DNA from: Croceicoccus marinus
GTDB taxonomy: Bacteria; Pseudomonadota; Alphaproteobacteria; Sphingomonadales; Sphingomonadaceae
Length of the DNA stretch: 64,000 nucleotides
Direction of reading: 5' to 3'
NCBI RefSeq assembly: GCF_001661675.2
Contig: NZ_CP019604.1
Location: 282,205-346,204, forward strand
Shown: piece by piece, positions 47,882 to 55,848 of the stretch
Layout: every line of letters starts with the position of its first letter
Numbering within the stretch: the first letter of the stretch is position 1
Made by a program: the position numbers and the translations under genes
Notes under the pieces: model-generated
Told to the model about the DNA's origin: nothing
The model's input: only the letters and a program-made list of their open reading frames with translations
Database searches by the model: none

Positions 47882-48502
47882 ATTGCGCAGCACCTGTTGT
47901 TCATTGTGCGAGACAGGAGAGGATTGGCGGCATGGCACGCCCTGGCTGGGCCAGGAAGGAGTGGAGTGATCTTTTGAATATCAAACGCCCACGCATCGTC
48001 AGAAGAGCAGTCAATCACATTGGGATTCTAGCCAAGATCACTTCGCCCAATGGATCAGACTGCTCCTCTGGCAAGCGCCGGTTCTCCTGATGGAGGGGTG
48101 ATCCCGGCAAGACGCGGTATCAGTGCGGGCGAAGGCGTTTTGGCAATGTCGAGGGCATTCCGGTCGTGCGGCTTGGATCGCGCGCCTGCTGTTCCTTGTG
48201 CACCGAAAGCGAGAATGCACTGCTTCTGCCACCAGCGAGCCCGAGGACGGTCCGATCGGTTGCGCCATGGCGCTGGGGCGAGACTTCGCAGCACCGATCG
48301 AATTTGCAGGTCCGCGGCTCAAGGGCCGCAGGGATGCGGCAGGTATATTCGTCGAAGCGCAGGTCCCTCAAAGGTCAGACAACGCAAGTTTTCGCTTTCG
48401 CTAAGGCGCACTTGCATCAAGCGAGGTCTGAAAAGCCTTTGTAGGCAGGCTTGGCTGTAACAACCGCTAAGCCACTGCGTCGATAATGGCTGGAGACCCA
48501 CA
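47882..48502. other. Intergenic region between the two sigma-factor genes
   Basis: About 620 bp. Several overlapping open frames exist on both strands, but none shows a domain, signal peptide or ribosome site that singles it out. A decayed gene is possible. Confidence 0.4.
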
Positions 48503-49150
48503 TTGACCCATGACGACCCATTGCCGGATGATGATCCCGACATCGCCGCCCGGGCAGCGGATGCTGCAGTTCGCCGCGCGCTCGTCGAAGGGCACCGGCA
48601 GATTCTAGGTTTTCTTCGCCGGCGACTGGGCAGCGGGGAGGAGGCCGAGGAGGTCCTGCAGATGTTCATGCTGCGCGCTGTCGAGCGGTCTGCTGACCTG
48701 CGCGATGTGCGCAGCGTTCGTGGCTGGCTCAGCCGTATTCTCGCCACGACAATCGTTGATCACCAGCGTCGAGCCGGCAAACGGCGTAAACGGGAGGAAA
48801 TCGTGGATCCCGTCGATCTCGAGCAACTGTCGATCGAACCGGATGACGAGCTCGAAGAGGCGATCTGCAATTGTCTTTACAAGCTCTTGCCGACTCTCAA
48901 GCCGGAATATGCCGAGGTGATCTGGCGCATAGACTTGCTAGAAGAACCACGGGACCGGGTGGCGGCGAGCCTTGGTGTCAGTTTGAACAATATCACCGTC
49001 AGGCTGCATCGCGGTCGTCAGGCGCTCAAGAAGCGGCTGGAAGAAATGTGCATGACCTGTCCGGTTCATGGTTTCCTCGACTGTCGATGTGACGAGGCAG
49101 AGCGATGGCGCCGCCGCCGCGAGCAACTGGGCGGGCGCGCCGAGATATAG
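48503..49150 (+). CDS. ECF-type sigma factor with Cys-rich C-terminal tail (copy 2)
   Basis: A 215-residue sigma-70 family protein. TTG at 48503 with GGAG (48492-48495) is the likely start. Region 2: LVEGHRQILGFLRRRLGSGE, RGWLSRILATTIVDHQRRAG. Region 4: AEVIWRIDLLEEPRDRVAAS, TVRLHRGRQALKKRLEE. The tail MCMTCPVHGFLDCRC repeats the CxxC-x7-CxC spacing of copy 1. Both proteins also share the DLxEEPR motif at the start of region 4, so they are clear paralogues. Metal or redox sensing is inferred. Confidence 0.85.
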   Translation: MTHDDPLPDDDPDIAARAADAAVRRALVEGHRQILGFLRRRLGSGEEAEEVLQMFMLRAVERSADLRDVRSVRGWLSRILATTIVDHQRRAGKRRKREEIVDPVDLEQLSIEPDDELEEAICNCLYKLLPTLKPEYAEVIWRIDLLEEPRDRVAASLGVSLNNITVRLHRGRQALKKRLEEMCMTCPVHGFLDCRCDEAERWRRRREQLGGRAEI

Positions 49151-49218
49151 TGGCCGCACCGTCAAATCGACCTGGTCGGAGTTCGGGTGCCTTTCCGCTG
49201 ACCTGACGGCCCGGCAGT

Positions 49219-49962
49219 TTAGAAGCCTTCGTTGAGGTCCTCAAGCGCAGGCAGGTTGGAGAGATGGACGACGCCAGCTTCGCGAAGCTCTATGAACCCG
49301 TCCTTTTTCAGTTGGGTGAAGGTACGGCTTACGGTTTCTACCGTGAGACCGAGATAGTCGGCGATATCGGTGCGGGTCATGGGCAGTATGACAGGATCAG
49401 CCGTTCCTCCGGACCGCGCGGCGCGGCGGGATAGCATGAGGAGGAATGTGGAGACCCGTTCGCGCGCGGTCTTGCGGCCGAGCAGCACCATATGGTCCTG
49501 TGCGGCCGCAAGTTCGTTGGATGCTATCCCGAGAAGCCGCCGCTCGATGCCCGGAAAGTCCGTCAGCATGGCAGCGAACTGCTTGCGGGGGAATCGGCAA
49601 CATCGCACCCGCGTGACTGCCTCTGCACTGCAGCCGTATCTTTCCAGGAAAGAGAGCCCGAGGAAGTCACCGGCAAACAGAAAACCGGTAATCTGTTGCC
49701 GGCCATCGGGTAACAGCTTGTAGACTTTTACCGTACCGTCGGTGACATTGAAAAGGTGGTCTGCCGGGTCGCCTTCGGTCACGAAAATCTGATGCCGAGC
49801 AATGTCCTGCACGCTGGTAATCGCGGCAAGTCGGTCAAGATCGCAATCGTCGATCGCATCGCATACACTGAGGACGCGCGCGGCACATGCAGCGCAGGGT
49901 TCCGGCAAGAGCTCCTTTCCGGACGAGAGTGACTGTACTTGCTGTGCGCATGCGCTCTTCAT
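49219..49962 (-). CDS. FNR/FnrL-type oxygen-responsive regulator
   Basis: A 247-residue Crp/Fnr protein. The N-terminus has PCAACAARVLSVC, a CxxC-x7-C pattern (Cys23, 26, 34) that with a later Cys (GCSAEA or CCRFP, about 110-122) fits the FNR [4Fe-4S] cluster. A cyclic-nucleotide-like beta-roll (FNVTDGTVKVYKLLPDGR) follows. The helix-turn-helix near residues 195-220 (RTDIADYLGLTVETVSRTF) has the E--SR recognition residues. It would activate genes at low oxygen. An FNR-like box lies 36 bp upstream of its start, so autoregulation is likely. Confidence 0.9.
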   Translation of the reverse strand: MKSACAQQVQSLSSGKELLPEPCAACAARVLSVCDAIDDCDLDRLAAITSVQDIARHQIFVTEGDPADHLFNVTDGTVKVYKLLPDGRQQITGFLFAGDFLGLSFLERYGCSAEAVTRVRCCRFPRKQFAAMLTDFPGIERRLLGIASNELAAAQDHMVLLGRKTARERVSTFLLMLSRRAARSGGTADPVILPMTRTDIADYLGLTVETVSRTFTQLKKDGFIELREAGVVHLSNLPALEDLNEGF

Positions 49963-49997
49963 GGACTTCCTTCGTCCACCAATTTGTAGCTTAACAA

Positions 49998-50011
49998 TTG
50001 AGACACATCAA
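49998..50011. promoter_or_regulatory. FNR/FixK-type binding site
   Basis: TTGAG-ACAC-ATCAA matches the consensus TTGAT-N4-ATCAA at nine of ten positions. It lies between the divergent fnr gene and the ORF at 50062, so it may control both. Confidence 0.75.
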
Positions 50012-50061
50012 GGAACTCCGCGATCCCCGCATTATCAACTGCTGCGGTGATGGAGTTGTGA

Positions 50062-50622
50062 ATGACGCACGAGATGAATTTCGGGAATCCGATCAGCGTC
50101 GCCCCGCTCCGGAGCACGCAAATCGGCCAGGCGTTTCCTCTTGTCCGAGAAGTCGCACCCATTTTGATGTTCGAGCAATGGATCCGGATTGCCAGTCCCC
50201 TGACAAGGGAAGATAAATTCGACAGACGCGGGATTCTCGCAGCGACAGTCGCTTCTGGCCACCTTTATGGGCTGTGCCTGTACCGAGTCGAACCGCTTAA
50301 GAGTCCCAAGCCCCTTGTAGCACATTATCTCGCAGCGTTCGGCATCGGTCAGCAGGCGCCGGTCGCCCGGTCTCTGGTCGCTGCCATTGACAGCCTCGCG
50401 TTCCGGCTTGGCTGCGAAATCATACAGACCAGCGTTGCCTCATCACAGCGGAGCGTACGCGCCTGTCTCGAGGCGGCAGGTCATCGTATCCGCCAGGTAG
50501 AATTTTCCAAGTATATTGGAGACGCGGAGGATAACCAAATGCCGGCACGATACACCGATCTATCATGGCTCGAACAGTGGCACCGGGGCGACGATATTTC
50601 CTCCGCGGCAAAGCGAGGATAA
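50062..50622 (+). CDS. Hypothetical protein, possibly GNAT-like
   Basis: A 186-residue ORF behind GGAG. Residues 55-140 (GILAATVASGHLYGLCLYRV, then HYLAAFGIGQQAPVARSLV and SQRSVRACLEAAGHR) resemble in order a GNAT acetyltransferase core, with the beta-strand pair, a possible pyrophosphate loop and the final helix, but a firm motif A is not visible. It is divergent from fnr and probably controlled by the FNR box 51 bp upstream, so it is likely a low-oxygen gene. Confidence 0.55.
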   Translation: MTHEMNFGNPISVAPLRSTQIGQAFPLVREVAPILMFEQWIRIASPLTREDKFDRRGILAATVASGHLYGLCLYRVEPLKSPKPLVAHYLAAFGIGQQAPVARSLVAAIDSLAFRLGCEIIQTSVASSQRSVRACLEAAGHRIRQVEFSKYIGDAEDNQMPARYTDLSWLEQWHRGDDISSAAKRG

Positions 50623-50762
50623 GCGCGGTCCTCACTCGCCGCTCCTGACCTTTCGCTAAGGCGCCTCTGTAACAATGCCGGTGCTCGCGCGTCTCTCTCG
50701 AGGTCAGCCCGCCGGTTTTGATGGCGACCCGGCCAGGCGGTTTTTCCAGAGAGGAGGTTGGC

Positions 50763-51092
50763 ATGAGGATGGAATGGCTGCGGCGCGTTGCACGCATGCA
50801 TGCGATAGCTCTCGGTGGACGCGCGCGGCAAGGGGACGCGCGGCGTTTCCCTGCCGTACGAGTTCTTACAGCCCGGAAAGCGCGACTCGGCAATTGCGAC
50901 CAGAGGCAATCCATTCTTGGTCCGCGCTCATCGCCCCGCGACTGCGACATCAGGCCTCGCATTGATCCTGTCGGAGGCACCGGATACCAGGGTCGACTCT
51001 ACGAGACTGCCGCCGCCGGCAACCGTCCGTCCGCGCGATTTCCCAGGGGCCAGTGGCCGGCGCGCGGGCACTTCTCGAAAGCCGCGCTATGA
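50763..51092 (+). CDS. Possible 109-aa basic protein before ABC1 kinase
   Basis: A GAGGAGG (50751-50757) stands 5 nt before ATG 50763, the best ribosome site in this 495-bp gap. The ORF encodes a basic protein (MRMEWLRRVARMHAIALGG at the start) with no recognisable domain, and after about residue 40 its composition looks non-coding. It may be a short real gene, a decayed gene, or a misread leader. Confidence 0.35.
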   Translation: MRMEWLRRVARMHAIALGGRARQGDARRFPAVRVLTARKARLGNCDQRQSILGPRSSPRDCDIRPRIDPVGGTGYQGRLYETAAAGNRPSARFPRGQWPARGHFSKAAL

Positions 51093-51117
51093 GCGCGAGA
51101 GTCCGATTGCGGGCATC

Positions 51118-52713
51118 ATGATCGGTCGGCTTCTCCACATTGGCGCACGGGCTATAGGTCTGCTCGGCCTCGCTGCGTATGAGCGATTGCGCCGCACACC
51201 GCCCGATCGCTCTTGCTTACCACGCCGCGCCCGCATTTCGCTTGAACGGCTCGGTCCGACATTCGTCAAGCTCGGGCAGACATTGAGCTTGCGCCGGGAT
51301 TTGTTGTCCGAGCGGTGGCTCGATGAACTGGGGCGGCTGCAGGATAATGTCGAGCCTTTTCCAGGTGCTGAGGCGCAACAGGCGGTCGAGGAAGCCTTTG
51401 GCCAGTCGACCGAGCAACTCTTTGCGACTTTCGAGACCAAACCTTTGGCGGCCGCGTCCATTGCGCAGGTCCACCGCGCCCGTCTGCACAACGGGCGCGC
51501 GGTCATCGTCAAGATTCGCCGGCCCGCAATCCGCGCCCGCATCGACCGCGACATGCGTGCGCTGGTCGCTACCACCCGGTTACTCATAATCATTGCCCCC
51601 CGACTTGAACGCCTTCAACCGCTGCGTCTCGTCGACGAAATATGGGCTAATCTGCGCAAGGAAACCGATTTCCGGCAAGAGGCACGCAACATCCGCCGTT
51701 TCAACGAAGCCTTTCGCGACTGGCCGTCGCTCTTTATCCCCAATGTAATTGACGACCTTCAAACCGAGACCGTTCTGGTCCAGGAAATGAGCGGTGGGAC
51801 GGGGATTGCCGACCCTTCGGTTGATGGCCCTCGCCTGGCGGAAGTACTTGTCGACGCCTATCTTAACCAGTTCTTCGTCATCGGGCTCTTCCACGGCGAT
51901 CCACACCCCGGCAATTTATTCGTCACGCCTGATGGAAGACTGTGCTTCCACGACTTTGGTCTGACAGGATATCTCGATAACCGTACACGCCGCGCGCTCG
52001 CGTTTTTCCTTCAGGCCTTCGTAAGTGGCGACCCGCTGTGGATGCTGGATTCAGCGATCGACCTGGGGCTGCTCCATCAGGTCGATGACCGATCCGCGTT
52101 TATCAGGGGCATCGACGAAATACTCGCCGACTATGCGTCACTGCCATTGAAAGACTGGTCGCTTGCCGAGGCGGTCCTGCGGGTTGCGCATCTGGGTCCT
52201 GACGACAAGGTTATGTTGCCGCAAAACCTCGTGGTTCTGATGCGGACCCTATTCCTCATCGAGAGCGCTCTGCGTACGCTCGATCCGGACCTCAAAATCC
52301 TCGATACGCTGCTGGCGCGCGGTCGCGACGTGATGAAACGCCTCCTGAGTGATGAGACGGGCAATGGTGGCCGCGCTCGTTTGAAGGCAGAAGCCGCGCT
52401 GGCAGCCCATGACTTGCCCGGCGTGCTCGCGGCCTTTCTCCGGCGCCTGCAGAGCGATGGCTTCCACCCCGCCATAATTGTCCGGCACGAGGGACTGGAA
52501 ACCATCGAAGCTCACCTCGACAGGACCGGCAACCGGCTCGCCTTGGCGCTCGTGACCCTGGGCCTCTACATCGCGGCGTCCCTTTTGATGCTGCACAGCG
52601 CCGGGCCACGGGTGCTGGGCAACGTCCCGCTGCTCGCGCTCCTCGGCTATTTATTGGCGTTGGGGTTATCATTCCGACTGGTCGGGGCGGTCGGGCGGTC
52701 AGGCCGGCTATAG
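51118..52713 (+). CDS. ABC1/UbiB-family atypical kinase, membrane-anchored
   Basis: A 531-residue protein starting at ATG 51118 (no strong ribosome site; a longer frame is open upstream). Family signatures: GPTFVKLGQTLSLRRDLL (KxGQ), AAASIAQVHRARL (Ala-rich loop), VIVKIRRP (Lys), GLFHGDPHPGNLFVTPDG (about 258) and CFHDFGLTGYL. Two C-terminal hydrophobic helices anchor it. UbiB proteins support ubiquinone synthesis or lipid transport. Here it sits beside an FNR regulator and a glycolytic gene, so an accessory role in quinone metabolism at low oxygen is possible. It is not necessarily the housekeeping UbiB. Confidence 0.85.
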   Translation: MIGRLLHIGARAIGLLGLAAYERLRRTPPDRSCLPRRARISLERLGPTFVKLGQTLSLRRDLLSERWLDELGRLQDNVEPFPGAEAQQAVEEAFGQSTEQLFATFETKPLAAASIAQVHRARLHNGRAVIVKIRRPAIRARIDRDMRALVATTRLLIIIAPRLERLQPLRLVDEIWANLRKETDFRQEARNIRRFNEAFRDWPSLFIPNVIDDLQTETVLVQEMSGGTGIADPSVDGPRLAEVLVDAYLNQFFVIGLFHGDPHPGNLFVTPDGRLCFHDFGLTGYLDNRTRRALAFFLQAFVSGDPLWMLDSAIDLGLLHQVDDRSAFIRGIDEILADYASLPLKDWSLAEAVLRVAHLGPDDKVMLPQNLVVLMRTLFLIESALRTLDPDLKILDTLLARGRDVMKRLLSDETGNGGRARLKAEAALAAHDLPGVLAAFLRRLQSDGFHPAIIVRHEGLETIEAHLDRTGNRLALALVTLGLYIAASLLMLHSAGPRVLGNVPLLALLGYLLALGLSFRLVGAVGRSGRL

Positions 52714-52766
52714 AAGGATTGACCGATGGACAGCCAGCGAGAATCAATCAACCTGAGGAGAATGAC

Positions 52767-53822
52767 GTGAATGGAAATCGAAAGATCCGCGTAGCCGTCA
52801 ACGGTTATGGTGTCATCGGCAAACGGGTGGCCGACGCGGTTGCCCGGCAGGACGATATGGAACTCGCAGGGGTTTCCGACATCAACGCCGACTGGCGCTC
52901 ACGCATGGTGACGCAAAAGGGCTATCGGCTATTTGGTGCGGCGAAAGAACAGGCCGACCTCATGCGTGAAGCCGGACTCGATGTGAGCGGAACGCTTGAG
53001 GATCTGCTCGCAGCAGCCGACCTGGTCGTCGATTGCACGCCGAAGCACGTAGCGGCCAAGAATGTCGAAATCTACCGGCAGGTGGGTATCAAATTCATCG
53101 TTCAGGGCGGCGAGAAGCATACGGTCACCGGGCATTCGTTCGTGGCCGAGTCGAGTTACGTGGGCGCGCTCGATCGGGAGAGCACCCGCGTTGTTTCCTG
53201 CAACACGACCTCGATTGTCCGGACGTTGAGCGCGCTGAAAAATGCCGGCCTGCTCCGCCGGGCCCGGGGTACGTTGCTGCGCCGCGCCACCGACCCGTGG
53301 GAGAGTCATCTCGGCGGAATCATGAATACGCTGGTTCCGGAACCCGAAATTCCTAGCCATCAGGGGCCTGATGCCAAGAGCGTCGATCCCGAGCTCGATG
53401 TCGTCACGATGGCGGTAAAGGTGCCCGAAACCCTGGCGCACCTGCACTACTGGGCGGTGCAACTGACCCGCCCGGCGGAAAAGGAAGAGGTACTCGAGGC
53501 TTTTCGTTCGTCGAGCCGTATCGCGCTCATCCGCATGGCAGATGGACTGACGGCCATAAACACCGTGAAGGAGTTGATGGCCGATCTCGGCCGGCCTCAC
53601 GACAACCTCTACGAAGTAGCCCTGTGGTCGGACATGCTGAAGGTGGAAGGGGATGAACTATTCTACGGCTACATGGTCGATAACCAGGCGATCGTCATTC
53701 CTGAAACGGTCGACGCAATAAGGGCTCTGGTCGGGCAAATTCGTGATCCGAATGAGTCCATTGCCAGGACCAATGCCGCGCTTGGAATCGGTACCATCGC
53801 CAAAGCTCTGGGAGATCAATGA
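52767..53822 (+). CDS. Type II (archaeal-type) glyceraldehyde-3-phosphate dehydrogenase
   Basis: A 351-residue enzyme. The GTG start at 52767 is supported by GAGGAGA 6 nt before it. The Rossmann motif is VAVNGYGVIGKRVADAV; the catalytic Cys is Cys145 in VSCNTTSIVRTLS. YWAVQ and SSRIALI regions fit the archaeal-type family. It phosphorylates and oxidises glyceraldehyde-3-phosphate to 1,3-bisphosphoglycerate, normally with NAD or NADP. Bacterial GAPDH is usually the type I GapA with a different sequence, so this is a likely horizontal acquisition. The next gene overlaps by 4 bases. Confidence 0.9.
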   Translation: MNGNRKIRVAVNGYGVIGKRVADAVARQDDMELAGVSDINADWRSRMVTQKGYRLFGAAKEQADLMREAGLDVSGTLEDLLAAADLVVDCTPKHVAAKNVEIYRQVGIKFIVQGGEKHTVTGHSFVAESSYVGALDRESTRVVSCNTTSIVRTLSALKNAGLLRRARGTLLRRATDPWESHLGGIMNTLVPEPEIPSHQGPDAKSVDPELDVVTMAVKVPETLAHLHYWAVQLTRPAEKEEVLEAFRSSSRIALIRMADGLTAINTVKELMADLGRPHDNLYEVALWSDMLKVEGDELFYGYMVDNQAIVIPETVDAIRALVGQIRDPNESIARTNAALGIGTIAKALGDQ

Positions 53823-54532
53823 TGAAGATGAAGCACATTATGACACCCTCGGTCGTTTCGGTTGCGCCGGAGACACCGATCCCGGAGGTTGCCCGGCTCC
53901 TTCTTGAGCGGCATATCAGTGCCGTGCCGGTGATCGATGCCAGCGGCGAGCTCAGGGGTATTGTTAGCGAAGGGGACCTGCTGCGCAGGACCGAGGACGG
54001 TAGCCATCCGCACGGTTCCTGGTGGTTGAGACATTTCTCCAAAAAGGGGGCAAGCGCGGCGGATTATGTGAAGGCACGCGGGCGCTTCGCCGCAGACGTG
54101 ATGACGCCCGAAGTAGTTACCGTCACGGAGGATTCCCTGAGCAGCGAAGTGGCACACCTGCTGGAAACCCAAAGGATCAAGCGTGTTCCGGTCATGCGCG
54201 AGGGCAAAGTTGTCGGCATCGTCAGTCGCGCCGATCTTATACGCGGTCTGGCCGCGGGCAAAGACATGGCGTCTCCCCCCGTGTCAGTCGCAGACGAGAC
54301 AATCCGCGAACAGCTTCTCAAGGAACTCGAGCAAGCGGACTGGGCCCCGTCCTACGGTATCAGCGTGATTGTCGCAGACGGGACCGTGCGTATTTGGGGC
54401 CTTGTGGATTCGCAGGGTCAAGTGGACGCGCTCCGGGTCGCAGTCGAGAATGTCCCGGGCGTAAAGGGTCTGGAACTGAGCGTCGAGACAATGCCTCCCT
54501 ATGCCTGGGGGGCCTATGGCTGGGTCGCCTGA
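53819..54532 (+). CDS. CBS-pair protein with BON domain
   Basis: A 237-residue protein. CBS 1 is at about 5-55 (IMTPSVVSVAPETPIPEVA, later GIVSEGDLLRRTEDG), CBS 2 at about 96-150 (VMTPEVVTVTEDSLSSEVA, later GIVSRADLIRGLA), and a BON domain at about 165-230 (DGTVRIWGLVDSQGQVDAL). CBS pairs bind adenosine nucleotides; BON domains bind membranes or lipids. ATG 53819 overlaps the gap stop, so it is coupled to the GAPDH gene and may tune it or sense energy status. Confidence 0.88.
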   Translation: MMKMKHIMTPSVVSVAPETPIPEVARLLLERHISAVPVIDASGELRGIVSEGDLLRRTEDGSHPHGSWWLRHFSKKGASAADYVKARGRFAADVMTPEVVTVTEDSLSSEVAHLLETQRIKRVPVMREGKVVGIVSRADLIRGLAAGKDMASPPVSVADETIREQLLKELEQADWAPSYGISVIVADGTVRIWGLVDSQGQVDALRVAVENVPGVKGLELSVETMPPYAWGAYGWVA

Positions 54533-54840
54533 AGGGCTCTGCCTGAACACGACGCGGGCAAGGGCAAAAATGGTGGATCGCTCCATTGGGGCAGCGGTTC
54601 ATGCCGGATGCCTTAACGCGCACCATCGCAGGGGGTTGATCAGGGATACCTGAGCCTGGTGCCGCCATAGGCGTTTTGCCGTGATCGCTACGTCCCGGAG
54701 CATGACCGAAGCGAGCAAAAGTTTGGTGTTCCGACGGCGGTGTTCGCCGGCCCGAAACCATCCGGGCGCCGATCAGGGGCGCGGTAAGGGCCCGTAGCGG
54801 ACTTGGCTGCTGGTTCTGTGCATTGGAGAAGGTGTGAACT
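54533..54840. other. Convergent intergenic region
   Basis: About 308 bp between convergent genes with no supported ORF. TTGGAGAA (54823-54830) and TTCTCCAA (54847-54854) form a hairpin over the end of the lactate dehydrogenase gene; no T-run follows. Confidence 0.45.
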
Positions 54841-55848
54841 TTACCGTTCTCCAACCAGATTACGCGGCTCGCCGCGCCCGAATGCCTCGATATTCTCCAC
54901 GGTGGTTTCGATGATCCGCCGAACGGCGCTTTGCGTATTATAGGCATTATGGGGCGTCACAATCACGTTCGGGAACCGCAGCAAGACGTGATTGGCGACG
55001 AGCGCCTTGAGGTCGTAGCCATCGCTCGACGCTCCCCGAAAAATTTGCGCCTCCTCGCGCACCAGAGGCTCCTGTGGCAATACGTCAAGTCCCGCCGCCC
55101 GAACCTTGCCATCGGCCAGAGCTCGTACCAGCGCAGGCACATCGACAACGTTGCCACGCGCAGTGTTGATCAGGAGTGCGCCGGACTTCATCAGGTCGAA
55201 CTCGCGGTCGGAAATTAGACTCGCGGTTCCCGGGTTCGCCGGCACGTGGAGTGTGATTACGTCCGCATCTGCGAGAACTTCATCTAAAGCGGCATAGCGA
55301 AACCCGAATTGTGTTGCCGCGTCTTCATCCGGATAGAGATCGTAGGCCACGACATTCATGCCGAACCCGCCAGCGATCTCGATCGCGCGGCGGCCTATTC
55401 GTCCGGTTCCGATGACGCCGAGCGTCTTGCCACGCAGTTCGAAGCCGCGCAGCCCGGCTTGCGAGAAGTCGCCGCGGCGTGTGCGCTCCACCGCCTCGAC
55501 CAGATTGCGGGCGACGGCCAGGAGCAGGGCGAAGGCATGCTCCGCCACGGTCGAATCGCCATAGTCGGGTACGTTCGCGACCGCGACACCGTGCGCCTTG
55601 CACCAGTCCAAATCGACATGATCGTATCCGGTAGACCGGGTTGCGATCAGCTTGAGACGGGGGAACTGGGTCAGTACGTCGGCGCCGAGCTGTGAGTTCA
55701 CGAAGGTGCTTACGACTTCTGCCGACGTGAAGAGGGTGGCGGTTTGCGGGTCGAGGCGCTGGCGAGTGCATTCGACCTCGTGCTCGGGTTCAAGCCTCAG
55801 ACACGCCTGGTGCTCCCACTCTTCCGTCTCGAACACGACGACCTTCAT
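54841..55848 (-). CDS. ldhA: D-lactate dehydrogenase (2-hydroxyacid dehydrogenase family)
   Basis: A 335-residue NAD-dependent dehydrogenase. The nucleotide fold has TLGVIGTGRIGRRAIEIAGG. The catalytic Arg is in LLINTARGNVVDV, the Glu in AAGLDVLPQEP, and the His in VIVTPHNAYNTQSAV. GYDHVDLDWCKAHG also fits D-LDH. It reduces pyruvate to D-lactate, regenerating NAD when oxygen is short. ATG 55848 overlaps the stop of ppsA, making a two-gene operon. Confidence 0.9.
   Translation of the reverse strand: MKVVVFETEEWEHQACLRLEPEHEVECTRQRLDPQTATLFTSAEVVSTFVNSQLGADVLTQFPRLKLIATRSTGYDHVDLDWCKAHGVAVANVPDYGDSTVAEHAFALLLAVARNLVEAVERTRRGDFSQAGLRGFELRGKTLGVIGTGRIGRRAIEIAGGFGMNVVAYDLYPDEDAATQFGFRYAALDEVLADADVITLHVPANPGTASLISDREFDLMKSGALLINTARGNVVDVPALVRALADGKVRAAGLDVLPQEPLVREEAQIFRGASSDGYDLKALVANHVLLRFPNVIVTPHNAYNTQSAVRRIIETTVENIEAFGRGEPRNLVGER

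Noticed and set aside
48038..48460. Several overlapping ORFs of 80-140 codons between the sigma-factor genes.
   Set aside because: None has domain features or a clear ribosome site, and they overlap on both strands, as expected for high-GC non-coding DNA.
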